Origin: JACKJP01 sp050249695
GTDB taxonomy: Bacteria; Pseudomonadota; Alphaproteobacteria; Rhizobiales; Tepidamorphaceae
DNA: 64,000 nucleotides
Reading direction: 5' to 3'
Assembly: GCA_050249695.1 (NCBI GenBank)
Contig: JBFWQA010000001.1
Location: forward strand, 1,282,705 to 1,346,704
The notes beneath the pieces were generated by a model. It was not told the DNA's origin. It saw nothing but the letters and a program-made list of their open reading frames with translations, and did not search any database. Positions within the stretch are counted from its first letter, which is position 1, and every line of letters begins with the position of its first letter. Positions 17,351-25,463 of the stretch are shown piece after piece. Made by a program: the position numbers and the translations under genes.

Positions 17351-17938
17351 CTAGTCGATTTTCACGTCGGGCTTCCACCGCGTCGTCAGCGCGGCGACGT
17401 CGGGCCGATCGCGTTCGTCCAGCGCACCGCCCCTCGTTCCTATCGAAACGAAGCCGGCAACGGCTTCGTTGCTCGCTAGACCCAGGAGGCGCGCCGCACC
17501 GTCATCGAAGGCCTGCCAGCCGGTCAGCCATTGGGCCGCAAATCCGTATGCATGCGCGGCGTGCATCAGGTTGAGACAAACCGCCGCCGCCGATGAGATC
17601 TGTTCGGCCTCCGGCACTTTCGGATGCGGTTTGGGTGCCGAAACGATGACAACCGTCACGGGGGGCCTGGTGAAGCGGGCCAGTTCGTTGTCCCGCCGCA
17701 TTCCCTGCAGGGGTCCTTCGCGTTCCTCAGCCATCTGGAGCAGCTCGTTTGCCAGCGCCTCGCGCGCGTCACCCTCCACGACAATGAATCGCCAGGGCGC
17801 GATCTTGCCGTGGTCCGGGACGCGTGCGGCGATCTTCAGCATGTCTTCCAGGGTGGCCTGGTCCGGGCCCGGCCCGGTCATTTCGCGCGCCACGGCCGAA
17901 CGGCGCGTGGAGAGATGCGCGATCACGTCTTTGTTCAT
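17351..17938 (-). CDS. Nitroreductase family protein (YdjA-like)
   Basis: 195 residues. FMN-contact stretches are present: STRRSAVAREM at the N-terminus, IAARVPDHGKIAPWRFIVV near 40, AAAVCLNLMHAAHAYGFAAQWLTGW near 118 and VAGFVSIGTRG near 162. The short length and PDHGKL-type motif place it with YdjA. It likely reduces nitro or quinone compounds with NAD(P)H. AAGAGAG lies upstream of the ATG. First gene of a two-gene unit with the flavin reductase. Confidence 0.9.
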   Translation of the reverse strand: MNKDVIAHLSTRRSAVAREMTGPGPDQATLEDMLKIAARVPDHGKIAPWRFIVVEGDAREALANELLQMAEEREGPLQGMRRDNELARFTRPPVTVVIVSAPKPHPKVPEAEQISSAAAVCLNLMHAAHAYGFAAQWLTGWQAFDDGAARLLGLASNEAVAGFVSIGTRGGALDERDRPDVAALTTRWKPDVKID

Positions 17939-18129
17939 GTCTCTCTTTCGGTATCCTTCAGTAGTCGGCCGGTATCTCGTGCAGAAGCGCCGTCCCGTCC
18001 AGCCGCTTGAAGCGACGGCCCTGCCGCCGCCACAATGCCATGTTGATTCGCTCTTGCCGGCGGGGGCGAGGTCGGCTTTTCTCGATCCGCAATGAACTGA
18101 CAGGGTGCCGAACGGATGGTCAAGGCGAA

Positions 18130-19740
18130 ATGAACCGCCCTTGGAAAGTCCTGCTTGCTGCGCTGATCATGCCCGTGCTCCTTGCCGGCGCGACGGAGGC
18201 TGAGGAAAAGCGGGGCCTCGTCTTCGTGCTGGACGCATCCAATAGCATGTGGGCCCAGGTCGGCGATGCCAACAAGATCGTGACCGCCCGCAGGGGGCTG
18301 GTCGCGGCCTACCGACGGCAGGGCGCAACCCTCGATATCGGCGTTGTCGCCTACGGAAGCCGCCAGGCCAATTCCTGTTCGGACGTCACTGAAATCGTGC
18401 CTTTCGGCACCGCCGACGCGGATGACGCCGAAAAGCGGCTCGAAGCGCTGCGTCCCAAAGGGTCGACACCGCTCGCGCTGGCCATGGAGGAAGGCGCGAA
18501 GGCGGCCAATTTTACCCAGCGACCGGCGACCGTCGTCGTCATCGCTGACGGTCCGGAGAATTGCGGCCAGGATCCTTGCGCCACCGCGCGGGCCCTTGCC
18601 GAGCAATCGCCCCGCCTTCGCATCGATGTGATCGGCTTCGATCGCGAGGCGGAGAAGCTGGCGCAACTCGCCTGCATCTCGGACGCCACGGGAGGCACAT
18701 TCCGCGCGGCCAGCACCATCGAAGATTTTCTCGACGCGGTAACCGGGGTGACGCTCGCCGCCGTGGAAGGTCCGGACGGCAATGCGAAGCCGGCGGAAAT
18801 CGCGACCGGCGTTCCCGTGACACGGCCGACCGTCAACCTGCCGCCGATGCCGACACCTGTGCCGGAGGCAACAAACGGCAAGCCTTCCGGTAACGAACAG
18901 CCGAATGCGGAAGATGCGGTACGCGCTGCCGGCATCGCCGCCGGTATCGGCAAGCCCGGTGCCGCGACTCCTCTCGCACGCAACGTCACGCTGCGCCCCA
19001 GCGCGGTTATTGCCGAGAACGCGCCGCCGGTCGAATCCGGCCTCGTCTGGAGGGTTTTCTCGGCCGGGCCGGACGCCGATGGCGAACACAAGCTCATCGC
19101 GCAATCGGAGGCCGCAAGGCCCGTGTTCAACCTGCCGGGCGGCAACTACATCATCCACGCCGCATTCGGTCTTGCCGGCGCCTCGCGCATGGTTTCGCTC
19201 AGGGACCAGCCGGTGGAGGAGCTCGTCGTACTGAACGCCGGCGGTCTGAAGCTCGAGGCGATCGGCGGTGACGAGCAGCCGCTTGCCGGCAAGGACATCG
19301 ACTTTTCGGTCTATTCCTCCGAGCAGGATGAATACGGGCAGCGCAAGCTCGTTCTTGCGGATGCGGCCGGCGACACGGTGATCCGTCTGAGCGCCGGTGC
19401 CTACCATGTCGTGAGCCAGTTCGGCGATGCCAATTCGACGATACGGGCCGACATCCAGATCAAACCGGGCAAGCTCACGACCGCGACGATCGAACACCAG
19501 GCAGCGCCGATCACGCTGAAGCTCGTCAATGAGCCTGGCGGCGAGGCGCTCGCCAATACAGCCTGGAGCATCCTTTCGCCCGGCGGCGACGTCATCAAGG
19601 AAAGCTACGGCGCGTTTCCGACACATGTTCTGGCGGCCGGAGACTACAACGTCATCGCCCGCCACGAGGGCAAGCTCTACAACAAGGAGTTTTCCGTCGA
19701 GGCCGGCCGCGCCAAGGAAGTCGAACTGATCGCGCAGTGA
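18130..19740 (+). CDS. Secreted von Willebrand factor A domain protein
   Basis: 536 residues with a signal peptide (MNRPWKVLLAALIMPVLLAGATEA). The VWA domain covers about 28-215, with the MIDAS motif DASNS at 35-39, KGSTPLALAM and a calcium-type loop in VVVIADGPENCGQDP. The rest holds repeated beta-rich segments, for instance GGNYIIHAAFGLAGASR, SAGAYHVVSQFGDANS and AAGDYNVIARHEGKLY, which look like three related modules. The ATG at 18130 has AAGGCG before it, and the earlier in-frame ATG at 18007 adds no family sequence. Probably periplasmic; partner unknown. Confidence 0.88.
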   Translation: MNRPWKVLLAALIMPVLLAGATEAEEKRGLVFVLDASNSMWAQVGDANKIVTARRGLVAAYRRQGATLDIGVVAYGSRQANSCSDVTEIVPFGTADADDAEKRLEALRPKGSTPLALAMEEGAKAANFTQRPATVVVIADGPENCGQDPCATARALAEQSPRLRIDVIGFDREAEKLAQLACISDATGGTFRAASTIEDFLDAVTGVTLAAVEGPDGNAKPAEIATGVPVTRPTVNLPPMPTPVPEATNGKPSGNEQPNAEDAVRAAGIAAGIGKPGAATPLARNVTLRPSAVIAENAPPVESGLVWRVFSAGPDADGEHKLIAQSEAARPVFNLPGGNYIIHAAFGLAGASRMVSLRDQPVEELVVLNAGGLKLEAIGGDEQPLAGKDIDFSVYSSEQDEYGQRKLVLADAAGDTVIRLSAGAYHVVSQFGDANSTIRADIQIKPGKLTTATIEHQAAPITLKLVNEPGGEALANTAWSILSPGGDVIKESYGAFPTHVLAAGDYNVIARHEGKLYNKEFSVEAGRAKEVELIAQ

Positions 19741-19744
19741 CCGC

Positions 19745-20281
19745 CTAAAGCGCGCGGATCGGGTCGGTGCCGTCCCAATCCTTCGCCGCATCCGCGACAC
19801 GCTGATAGTTCGCCCGCTTGGGGGCCAGCACCTCGCTCAGTTCGATCATCATGCCGCGCGGGCCATTATTGGCGAAATAGGTGAAGCGCTCGACCGTCCC
19901 GCCCTGCTGCCGGGTGATGCCCGTCATCTCCGGCTCCAGCCCGGCGGTACGCGTCGCCACATTCATCAGATCGTCGAAACTGTCGGTCCAGTAGGCGACA
20001 TGCTGCAGACCTTCCGGCCCCTCGGCGAGAAAATCGCGCCAGGACGAGGGCGCATCGTTCTTCTGCTTGATGACCTCAAGCTGCAGCGGCCCGCTCTGCG
20101 TGTACGCGACGGTCAGCTCGGGCGCGCTGGGCTGGCCGCGATAGAGAAATTCGGCAGGCGCGATATGCTCTGCCACGAAGATCGGCCCGCACCCCATCGT
20201 CTTGCGCAGACAGTCGATGGCGCGGTCGAAATCCGACACGACATAGCCCACCTGGCATATGGGTCCGAAAAATTGCGTCAC
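19745..20281 (-). CDS. VOC (glyoxalase/bleomycin resistance) family protein
   Basis: 178 residues from a GTG at 20281 with GGAG upstream. Paired beta-alpha-beta-beta-beta modules are visible: CQVGYVVSDFDRAIDCLRKTMGCGPIFVAE and LQLEVIKQK in the first, LQHVAYWTDSFDDLMNVA and RGMMIELSE in the second. Glu and His in QLEVI, QHVAYW and MIELSE match metal ligands of the family, though the first ligand position (VGYVV) lacks His. The reaction is not predictable. The SnoaL-like gene lies 31 bases upstream on the same strand. Confidence 0.85.
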   Translation of the reverse strand: MTQFFGPICQVGYVVSDFDRAIDCLRKTMGCGPIFVAEHIAPAEFLYRGQPSAPELTVAYTQSGPLQLEVIKQKNDAPSSWRDFLAEGPEGLQHVAYWTDSFDDLMNVATRTAGLEPEMTGITRQQGGTVERFTYFANNGPRGMMIELSEVLAPKRANYQRVADAAKDWDGTDPIRAL

Positions 20282-20312
20282 GAGAGGGTCTCCGGTTCGT
20301 CGGTCCAGGCTT

Positions 20313-20756
20313 TCAAGGCAGGCGCATCTCGCTCGCCGGCGTGACCGTCTGCCAGAGCGGCCGGTGCTCGCGCCGAACGATCCGCCAGCCATTGTCGCCG
20401 TCCCTGGCCATCGTGTCGCTGTAAACAAGGCCGCGCATGGACAGCTTGCCGTCTTTCAGCACATGCGCGACGACGACGCTGTCCACCTTCATGCGATCCC
20501 CGTCGCGCGTGACGCCGTAATTGGCGAGCGCGTGGACGGTCGGACCGAAACCGTCGATGATCCCGAAGAGCTGCGCGACGATCGCATCCCGACCCGAAAC
20601 GGCGAACTGATCGACGGCGCCGAAATTGTAGATCGTCTCGGCACGCTCATGGAAAACCGCGGCAACGGCCTCCCGGCTCTTCATGTCGACGCCGTGGAGA
20701 TAGGCATTCACCGTCAGCAACGGCCCCTCGGAATCGATGTCTCCGCCCTGATTCAT
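20313..20756 (-). CDS. SnoaL-like / NTF2-fold protein
   Basis: 147 residues from an ATG at 20756 preceded by GGAGGAGG. The cone-shaped fold is suggested by VNAYLHGVDMKSREAVAAVFHERAETIYNFG, SGRDAIVAQLFGII, KVDSVVVAHVLKDGKL and NGWRIVRREHRPLWQT. Members of this fold act as isomerases, hydratases or binding proteins. Paired with the VOC gene downstream, it looks like a small catabolic or detoxifying unit of unknown substrate. Confidence 0.82.
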   Translation of the reverse strand: MNQGGDIDSEGPLLTVNAYLHGVDMKSREAVAAVFHERAETIYNFGAVDQFAVSGRDAIVAQLFGIIDGFGPTVHALANYGVTRDGDRMKVDSVVVAHVLKDGKLSMRGLVYSDTMARDGDNGWRIVRREHRPLWQTVTPASEMRLP

Positions 20757-20797
20757 CTTGTGATCCTCCTCCGCGATATTGTTGTTATTCCTCATGA

Positions 20798-20823
20798 AAA
20801 GGGCGGCCCATGGACCGCCCTTT
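20798..20823 (-). terminator. Stem-loop between thrS and the SnoaL-like gene
   Basis: AAAGGGCGG (20798-20806) and CCGCCCTTT (20815-20823) form a nine-pair stem with an eight-base loop. Read on the minus strand it ends in four T residues just after thrS, so it is a likely, somewhat weak, terminator. Confidence 0.55.
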
Positions 20824-20838
20824 CCTCACGAACCTGTT

Positions 20839-22824
20839 CTATTCGGCCGCATCGGCGGCGATTTCCGCCCGCGCCCGCTTGACGTCAGGCGGAACGGCCT
20901 CGTCGGCCAGCCACTGCACCGCCTCGCCGAGGCCCATCGACTGCTGGTCGCGGCTGCCGAGCCGGCGCACGTTGACCGTCCGCTCTTCGGCCTCGCGCTT
21001 TCCGCAGACGAGGATCACCGGCACCTTCGCCAGCGAGTGCTCGCGCACCTTGTAGTTGATCTTCTCATTCCTGAGATCGATATCCGACTTGAGGCCCGCC
21101 CGGCTCAGCGCCTTGTGCACTTCCCTCGCGTAATCGTCGGCGTCCGACGTGATGGTCGCCACGACCACCTGCAGCGGCGCGAACCAGAGCGGGAAATGGC
21201 CGGCGAAATTCTCGATCAGGATGCCGAGAAAACGCTCCATCGAGCCGCAGATGGCGCGATGGATCATGACCGGCTCCTTCTTGTCGCCGTCCGAATCGAC
21301 GAAGAAGGCGCCGAACCGTTCCGGCAGGTTGAAATCGACCTGCGTGGTGCCGCACTGCCATTCGCGGCCGATCGCATCCTTCAGCGTATACTCGAATTTC
21401 GGCCCGTAGAACGCGCCTTCGCCGGGGTTGATTCCGGTCTTTATACGCCCGCCCGATTCCTTCTCGATCCGCTCGAGGACCTCTCTCATCACCGCTTCCG
21501 CACGGTCCCACAACGCGTCGGAACCGACGCGCTTTTCAGGCCGTGTGGAGAGTTTGACGACAATGTCCTCGAAGCCGAAATCCGAATAGGTCGACAGGAT
21601 CAGGTCGTTGATCTTCATGCACTCGTCGGCCAGTTGGTCGTCGGTGCAGAAGATGTGGGCGTCATCCTGCGTGAAGCCGCGCACACGCATGAGGCCGTGC
21701 ATCGCGCCGGAAGGTTCGTAGCGGTGCACGATGCCGAACTCCGCCATGCGGATCGGCAGGTCGCGATAGCTCTTCAGCCCGTGCTTGAAGATCTGGACGT
21801 GTCCGGGGCAGTTCATCGGTTTCAGTGCGAACAGCCGCTTGTCCTCCGCCTCCTCGCCCGCCGACTGCACGCCGAACATGTTCTCCTTGTACCAGCCCCA
21901 GTGGCCCGAGGTCTCCCAGAGCGACTTGTCGAGGATCTGCGGCGCGTTGACCTCCTCATAGTCGCCGGCTAGGCGGCGGCGCATATAGGCAACGAGGTTC
22001 TGGAAAAGCGTCCAGCCCTTGGCGTGCCAGAACACGACGCCCGGCCCCTCTTCCTGGAAGTGAAACAGATCCATCTCGCGCCCGAGCCGGCGATGGTCGC
22101 GCTTCTCCGCCTCCTCCAGCATGTGGATGTAGGAATCGAGCTGGCTCTGCTCTGCCCATGCCGTGCCGTAGATGCGGGTCAGCATCTCGTTTTCCGAGTC
22201 ACCGCGCCAATAGGCGCCGGCGACCTTCATCAGCTTGAAGGCGTTGCCGATCTGCCCGGTGGAGACCATGTGCGGGCCGCGGCACAGGTCGAACCAGTCG
22301 CCCTGCGCGTAGATCTTGATGTCCTGACCGTCGGGGATCGCGTCGACCAGTTCCACCTTGTAGAATTCGCCCTTGTCGCGGAACACCTGTTTGGCCTTCT
22401 CGCGCGTCCAGACCGATTTGGTGAAAGGCGCGTTACGCTGGATGATCTCGCGCATTTTCTTCTCGATCTTCGGCAGATCGTCGAGCGTGAATGGCTCGTC
22501 GCGCGCGAAATCGTAGAAGAAACCGTTGTCGATGACCGGCCCGATGGTCACCTGCGTGCCGGGATAGAGCTCCTGCACCGCTTCCGCCATGACATGCGCG
22601 GCATCGTGCCGGATCAGTTCCAGCGCCGTTTCATTGTCACGCGTGACGATCTCGATTTGCGCGCTGGCCTCTATCGGATCGGCAAGATCGCGCAATTCGC
22701 CGTCGATCCGCATCGCAACCGCCTTCTTGGCGAGCGACTTGGAAATGCCTTCCGCGATTTCCGCGCCGGTCACGCCGGCCGAAAATTCACGCGAGGATCC
22801 ATCGGGGAAAGTAAGGGAAATCAT
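20839..22824 (-). CDS. thrS: Threonyl-tRNA synthetase
   Basis: 661 residues, full length. Domains in order: N-terminal TGS (MISLTFPDGSSREFS to about 62), the editing domain with HDAAHVMAEAV and the Zn-site-like region to about 225, the class II core with MNCPGHVQIF, RMAEFGIVHRYEPSGAMHGLMRVRGFTQDDAHIFC and HRAICGSMERF, then the anticodon-binding domain (FPLWFAPLQVVVATI, NYKVREHSLAKVPVILVCGKREAEERTV). It charges tRNA-Thr. The ATG at 22824 has AGGAG upstream; a reading to 22842 is possible but less good. Confidence 0.97.
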   Translation of the reverse strand: MISLTFPDGSSREFSAGVTGAEIAEGISKSLAKKAVAMRIDGELRDLADPIEASAQIEIVTRDNETALELIRHDAAHVMAEAVQELYPGTQVTIGPVIDNGFFYDFARDEPFTLDDLPKIEKKMREIIQRNAPFTKSVWTREKAKQVFRDKGEFYKVELVDAIPDGQDIKIYAQGDWFDLCRGPHMVSTGQIGNAFKLMKVAGAYWRGDSENEMLTRIYGTAWAEQSQLDSYIHMLEEAEKRDHRRLGREMDLFHFQEEGPGVVFWHAKGWTLFQNLVAYMRRRLAGDYEEVNAPQILDKSLWETSGHWGWYKENMFGVQSAGEEAEDKRLFALKPMNCPGHVQIFKHGLKSYRDLPIRMAEFGIVHRYEPSGAMHGLMRVRGFTQDDAHIFCTDDQLADECMKINDLILSTYSDFGFEDIVVKLSTRPEKRVGSDALWDRAEAVMREVLERIEKESGGRIKTGINPGEGAFYGPKFEYTLKDAIGREWQCGTTQVDFNLPERFGAFFVDSDGDKKEPVMIHRAICGSMERFLGILIENFAGHFPLWFAPLQVVVATITSDADDYAREVHKALSRAGLKSDIDLRNEKINYKVREHSLAKVPVILVCGKREAEERTVNVRRLGSRDQQSMGLGEAVQWLADEAVPPDVKRARAEIAADAAE

Positions 22825-23116
22825 GTCTTTTCTCCTGCTCACTCACTGCCTACGAACGCAGGTAAGCTGTTGGTTGGACGCATCATATGGCGTCAGCACG
22901 CGACATAGCGCAACCGGGCAGCGACGGCAATTCCCGCCCGCGCGGCCTTCTGTGTCAATTTGGCAGCAGTGCCGCAGTTTTGGCGCCGGTTACGGATTTG
23001 TCGATTGCGGCGGCGGGCATTGACCGGTATTCCCTAACGGAAGGCAATTTGAGTCCGCGCGCCTGGCATCCATTCCGGATGAACATCATGGCGGAAGGAC
23101 GCTCGGGAGACGATCG
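22825..23116. other. Intergenic region between divergent thrS and outer-membrane protein gene
   Basis: 292 bases without a gene. It must hold both promoters. I saw no strong repeat, riboswitch or hairpin; the ribosome site of the + strand gene is CGGGAG just before 23117. Confidence 0.4.
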
Positions 23117-23788
23117 ATGCGAGCTTTGAAGTTGGCGAAATATGTTCTGGCGGCCGGCATCCTGTCGGTGGGACTGCTTGGGGGCAAGGCGATGGCCGCG
23201 GACCCGGCGATGCCCTACGCTCCCGTCGACTGGTCCGGCTGGTATGTCGGCGTGCATGCCGGTGGCGCGTGGGGCAATGTCGATTTCAACGCCGCCCCTT
23301 ATGCCGGCCCCGTCTGGAGCCAGGATCTGAGCGGCTTCGGCGGCGGCGTGCTCGGCGGCTACAATTGGCAGTCCGGCCAGTTCGTGTTCGGCGCGGAAAT
23401 CGACGCAACGTGGTTTGGCGCTGATTCAACGCTGAACATGGCCCCGTTCGGCTTTCCCGGCACCTTCGTGACGGCCGAATATGATGCGCTCTATACCGCG
23501 CGCGCCCGCGCCGGAATCGCATACGATCGCTGGATGCCATATGTAACCGCCGGCATCGGCTTGCTGTCGATGAGCGGTGCGCCGTCCTTCGGCGGTACCT
23601 TCGACACCGACAATTTCGGTTTTGTCGGGGGCGCCGGTCTTGAAATGCTGGCATTCGGCGATCGCGCCACGATCCGCGTTGAATGGCTGCACGGCGAATT
23701 CTCCTACGAGACCGCCCCGCCCTTCGCCGACAGCGACCCGAGCGTCGACATCATCCGCGCGGCGCTGACCTACCGCTTCGGCCACTAG
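23117..23788 (+). CDS. Outer-membrane beta-barrel protein (Omp25/31-like)
   Basis: 223 residues. Signal peptide to about residue 28 (GGKAMA-ADPAM). The start of the mature part, DWSGWYVGVHAGGAWG, followed by GFGGGVLGGYNWQSGQFVFGAEIDATW, is the hallmark of the eight-stranded Omp25/31 type proteins of Rhizobiales. Further strands are YTARARAGIAYDRWMPYVTAGIGL and FVGGAGLEMLAF, and it ends IRAALTYRFGH. It should be a structural outer-membrane protein. A strong terminator follows. Confidence 0.93.
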   Translation: MRALKLAKYVLAAGILSVGLLGGKAMAADPAMPYAPVDWSGWYVGVHAGGAWGNVDFNAAPYAGPVWSQDLSGFGGGVLGGYNWQSGQFVFGAEIDATWFGADSTLNMAPFGFPGTFVTAEYDALYTARARAGIAYDRWMPYVTAGIGLLSMSGAPSFGGTFDTDNFGFVGGAGLEMLAFGDRATIRVEWLHGEFSYETAPPFADSDPSVDIIRAALTYRFGH

Positions 23789-23812
23789 GCCCGATCCTGA
23801 TAATCGCAGAAA

Positions 23813-23844
23813 CCGCCCCGCTCATTGCCGGGGCGGCTTTTGTT
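23813..23844 (+). terminator. Rho-independent terminator after the outer-membrane protein gene
   Basis: CCGCCCCG (23813-23820) and CGGGGCGG (23829-23836) form a perfect stem with an eight-base loop, followed by CTTTTGTTT. Confidence 0.85.
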
Positions 23845-23869
23845 TGGGCAGGCCGCACTGCGGCCTCGT

Positions 23870-24289
23870 CTACACCTTCCAATAGGCCCATGCTTGCTCG
23901 GGAAACGTCGCCAGCACGGCATCGAATTGCGTCTCGTCGACATGGCGCCGCAAAACCTTTGCGACATCGCCTATCGCGGAGTCCGAGGCCGGATTGTGAT
24001 CGCCACGCACGGATCTGACCTCGCGGATCAGTTCGGTCCTGCTTGGAAAGGCTTGCGGGTCTTCGACCGGTATCCATCCATCGATGAAAATCGCCCTCAG
24101 TACTGGTGGCAACACCTGAGCGAAGGATAACGCCTGCTTCAATTCCAGATGATCGCGAAAGACGTGCAGAACCGCCCAGACCACAGCATAAGCCTGGTTG
24201 GTGGTTGTCAGCGAAAGTTCATCTCTGGCTTCCACGATGAAGGCGTCGAAATCGCGGGAGGCACGCCTGTACTCCATCGGCACCGTCAC
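23870..24289 (-). CDS. DUF2267 family protein
   Basis: 139 residues from GTG 24289 (MTVPMEYRRAS), where the GTG overlaps the yidD stop (GTGA); an ATG at 24277 is the alternative. Family features are the helical stretches RDFDAFIVEARDELSLTTTNQAYAVVWAVLHVFRDHLELKQALSFAQVLPPVLRAIFIDGW and DVAKVLRRHVDETQFDAVLATFPEQAWAYWK. Function is unknown, with a suggested relation to chaperone-like or stress proteins in some genomes. Translational coupling to yidD is seen. Confidence 0.82.
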   Translation of the reverse strand: MTVPMEYRRASRDFDAFIVEARDELSLTTTNQAYAVVWAVLHVFRDHLELKQALSFAQVLPPVLRAIFIDGWIPVEDPQAFPSRTELIREVRSVRGDHNPASDSAIGDVAKVLRRHVDETQFDAVLATFPEQAWAYWKV

Positions 24290-24606
24290 GATCTGACCCC
24301 CGGCTCGTCGTTCCGTCCGAAAATCTGATAGCGCTCCGGCACGTTGTCGATACCATGCGTACCGCCGGGCCGGCACTTGCTGACCCGGATTGCCGCCAGC
24401 CAACCGCCCTTGAGAAGTCCGTGCCGCGCCACCGCCTCATAGGCGTATTCGGAACATGTCGGGAAATGCCGGCAGTGATTGCCGACGAAGCCTGACAGCG
24501 TCAGCTGATAGAGCCTGACGAGGCCGGTGCCGAAGAGCCGTCCCGGCGTTTTGCGCCATGGGCCGGGGTAGTTGCGGGTGCGTTTGCGACGCTTGTCTGC
24601 CGTCAT
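24286..24606 (-). CDS. yidD: Membrane protein insertion efficiency factor YidD
   Basis: 106 residues. The core is diagnostic: LVRLYQLTLSGFVGNHCRHFPTCSEYAYEAVARHGLLKGGWLAAIRVSKCRPGGTHGIDNVP, with the three conserved cysteines. YidD assists YidC-mediated membrane insertion at the inner face of the membrane. Unlike the common rnpA-yidD-yidC order, it stands here with a DUF2267 gene, which is frequent in alphaproteobacteria. Confidence 0.95.
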   Translation of the reverse strand: MTADKRRKRTRNYPGPWRKTPGRLFGTGLVRLYQLTLSGFVGNHCRHFPTCSEYAYEAVARHGLLKGGWLAAIRVSKCRPGGTHGIDNVPERYQIFGRNDEPGVRS

Positions 24607-24644
24607 CGCTCACATCACCGCAGGAGCGCGCCGAAACCGCAGCG

Positions 24645-24677
24645 GGATGGATCGGCGGGTCAAGCCCGGCGATGACA
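24645..24677. repeat. Interspersed alphaproteobacterial repeat (VKPGDD type)
   Basis: GGGATGGATCGGCGGGTCAAGCCCGGCGATGAC translates as MDRRVKPGDD on one strand and VIAGLDPPIH on the other. This short GC-rich repeat is widespread between genes of many alphaproteobacteria. Only one copy is visible here, in the 199-base gap between yidD and the NifU-like gene; the rest of the gap shows nothing else. Confidence 0.65.
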
Positions 24678-24805
24678 GGCTTTGCGCTGAGCCCAGGTCC
24701 GCTTCTCCACGCCACACCTCTTCTCCGGGCTCACCGCCGAAGGGCGTCGCGTCAGCCAAAGACGCAGTCATCGGGAAAACGCTCGCGTTTGCCGCCATCG
24801 TCCGT

Positions 24806-25252
24806 TCAGGCCGCCGAGCCGGCTCGCCGCCCTTCGATCTGGTCGAGGCAGTCGACGACCGCATCGAAGGTCAGCAGCGTCGAAGCATGCCGCGCCTTGA
24901 AATCGCGCACCGGGATCAGGACCTCCAGATCGGACCATTTGCCCTCCGGCGCCGGGCCGTTCTCCTTCAGCATCGCGTACATGCGCTTTCTGAGATCGCG
25001 CAGCTCATCCGGCGTCGAGCCAAGGACATGCCGCGCCATCACCGACGAGGAAGCCTGGCCAAGCGCGCACGCTTTCACGTCATGGGCGAACTCGCTGACG
25101 CTGCCGCCATTCAGTTTCAGGTCGACCGTCACCGTCGAACCGCACAGCTTGGAGTGCGCGGTCGCGCTGGCATCGGGGTTGTCCAGACGACCGATCGCCG
25201 GAATATTTCCCGCCAGTTCCAGAATCTTCCGGTTGTAGAGATCGTCGATCAA
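24806..25252 (-). CDS. NifU/IscU-like scaffold-family protein lacking two cluster ligands
   Basis: 148 residues from a TTG at 25252. The IscU/NifU N-terminal fold is clear, with Cys37 in SKLCGSTVTVDL and Cys62 in DVKACALGQASSS. The segment RDFKARHASTLL near 117-127 corresponds to the HC motif of IscU, where the third cysteine is replaced by Ala123, and the Asp after the first cysteine (CGD) is Ser39. IscU-type proteins build iron-sulfur clusters on these residues, so this member may bind differently. A stand-alone gene, divergent from folE. Confidence 0.85.
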   Translation of the reverse strand: MIDDLYNRKILELAGNIPAIGRLDNPDASATAHSKLCGSTVTVDLKLNGGSVSEFAHDVKACALGQASSSVMARHVLGSTPDELRDLRKRMYAMLKENGPAPEGKWSDLEVLIPVRDFKARHASTLLTFDAVVDCLDQIEGRRAGSAA

Positions 25253-25314
25253 TCGTCCGTTTCCCGTTCCATTGCCGTTCAGCCTTCAGCGTGAGCGCAT
25301 AAGGGACGGCTTTG

Positions 25315-25343
25315 TTGAACCATCCCCGAGGCCTGTATATATA
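25315..25343 (+). promoter_or_regulatory. Candidate promoter for folE
   Basis: TTGAAC at 25315 and TATATA at 25338 are 17 bases apart, a good sigma-70-type pair, about 120 bases before the folE start. Confidence 0.45.
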
Positions 25344-25463
25344 TGGACATGGAAGCTGCGCCCGGCAACGCATGCGTTTGTGTCCGCGCGGCAATCGTCC
25401 ATTGCAGCGATCCGCAGGGCGGAGCGCCGCGTATAGGTGGCGCGAAACAATGGAGAAGCCTTC

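Noticed and set aside
17935..19800. Long minus-strand frame (621 codons) across the VWA gene
   Set aside because: Antisense shadow of a gene with signal peptide and MIDAS; no family sequence on the minus strand.
20779..21972. Plus-strand frame across thrS
   Set aside because: Antisense of a well-conserved synthetase gene.
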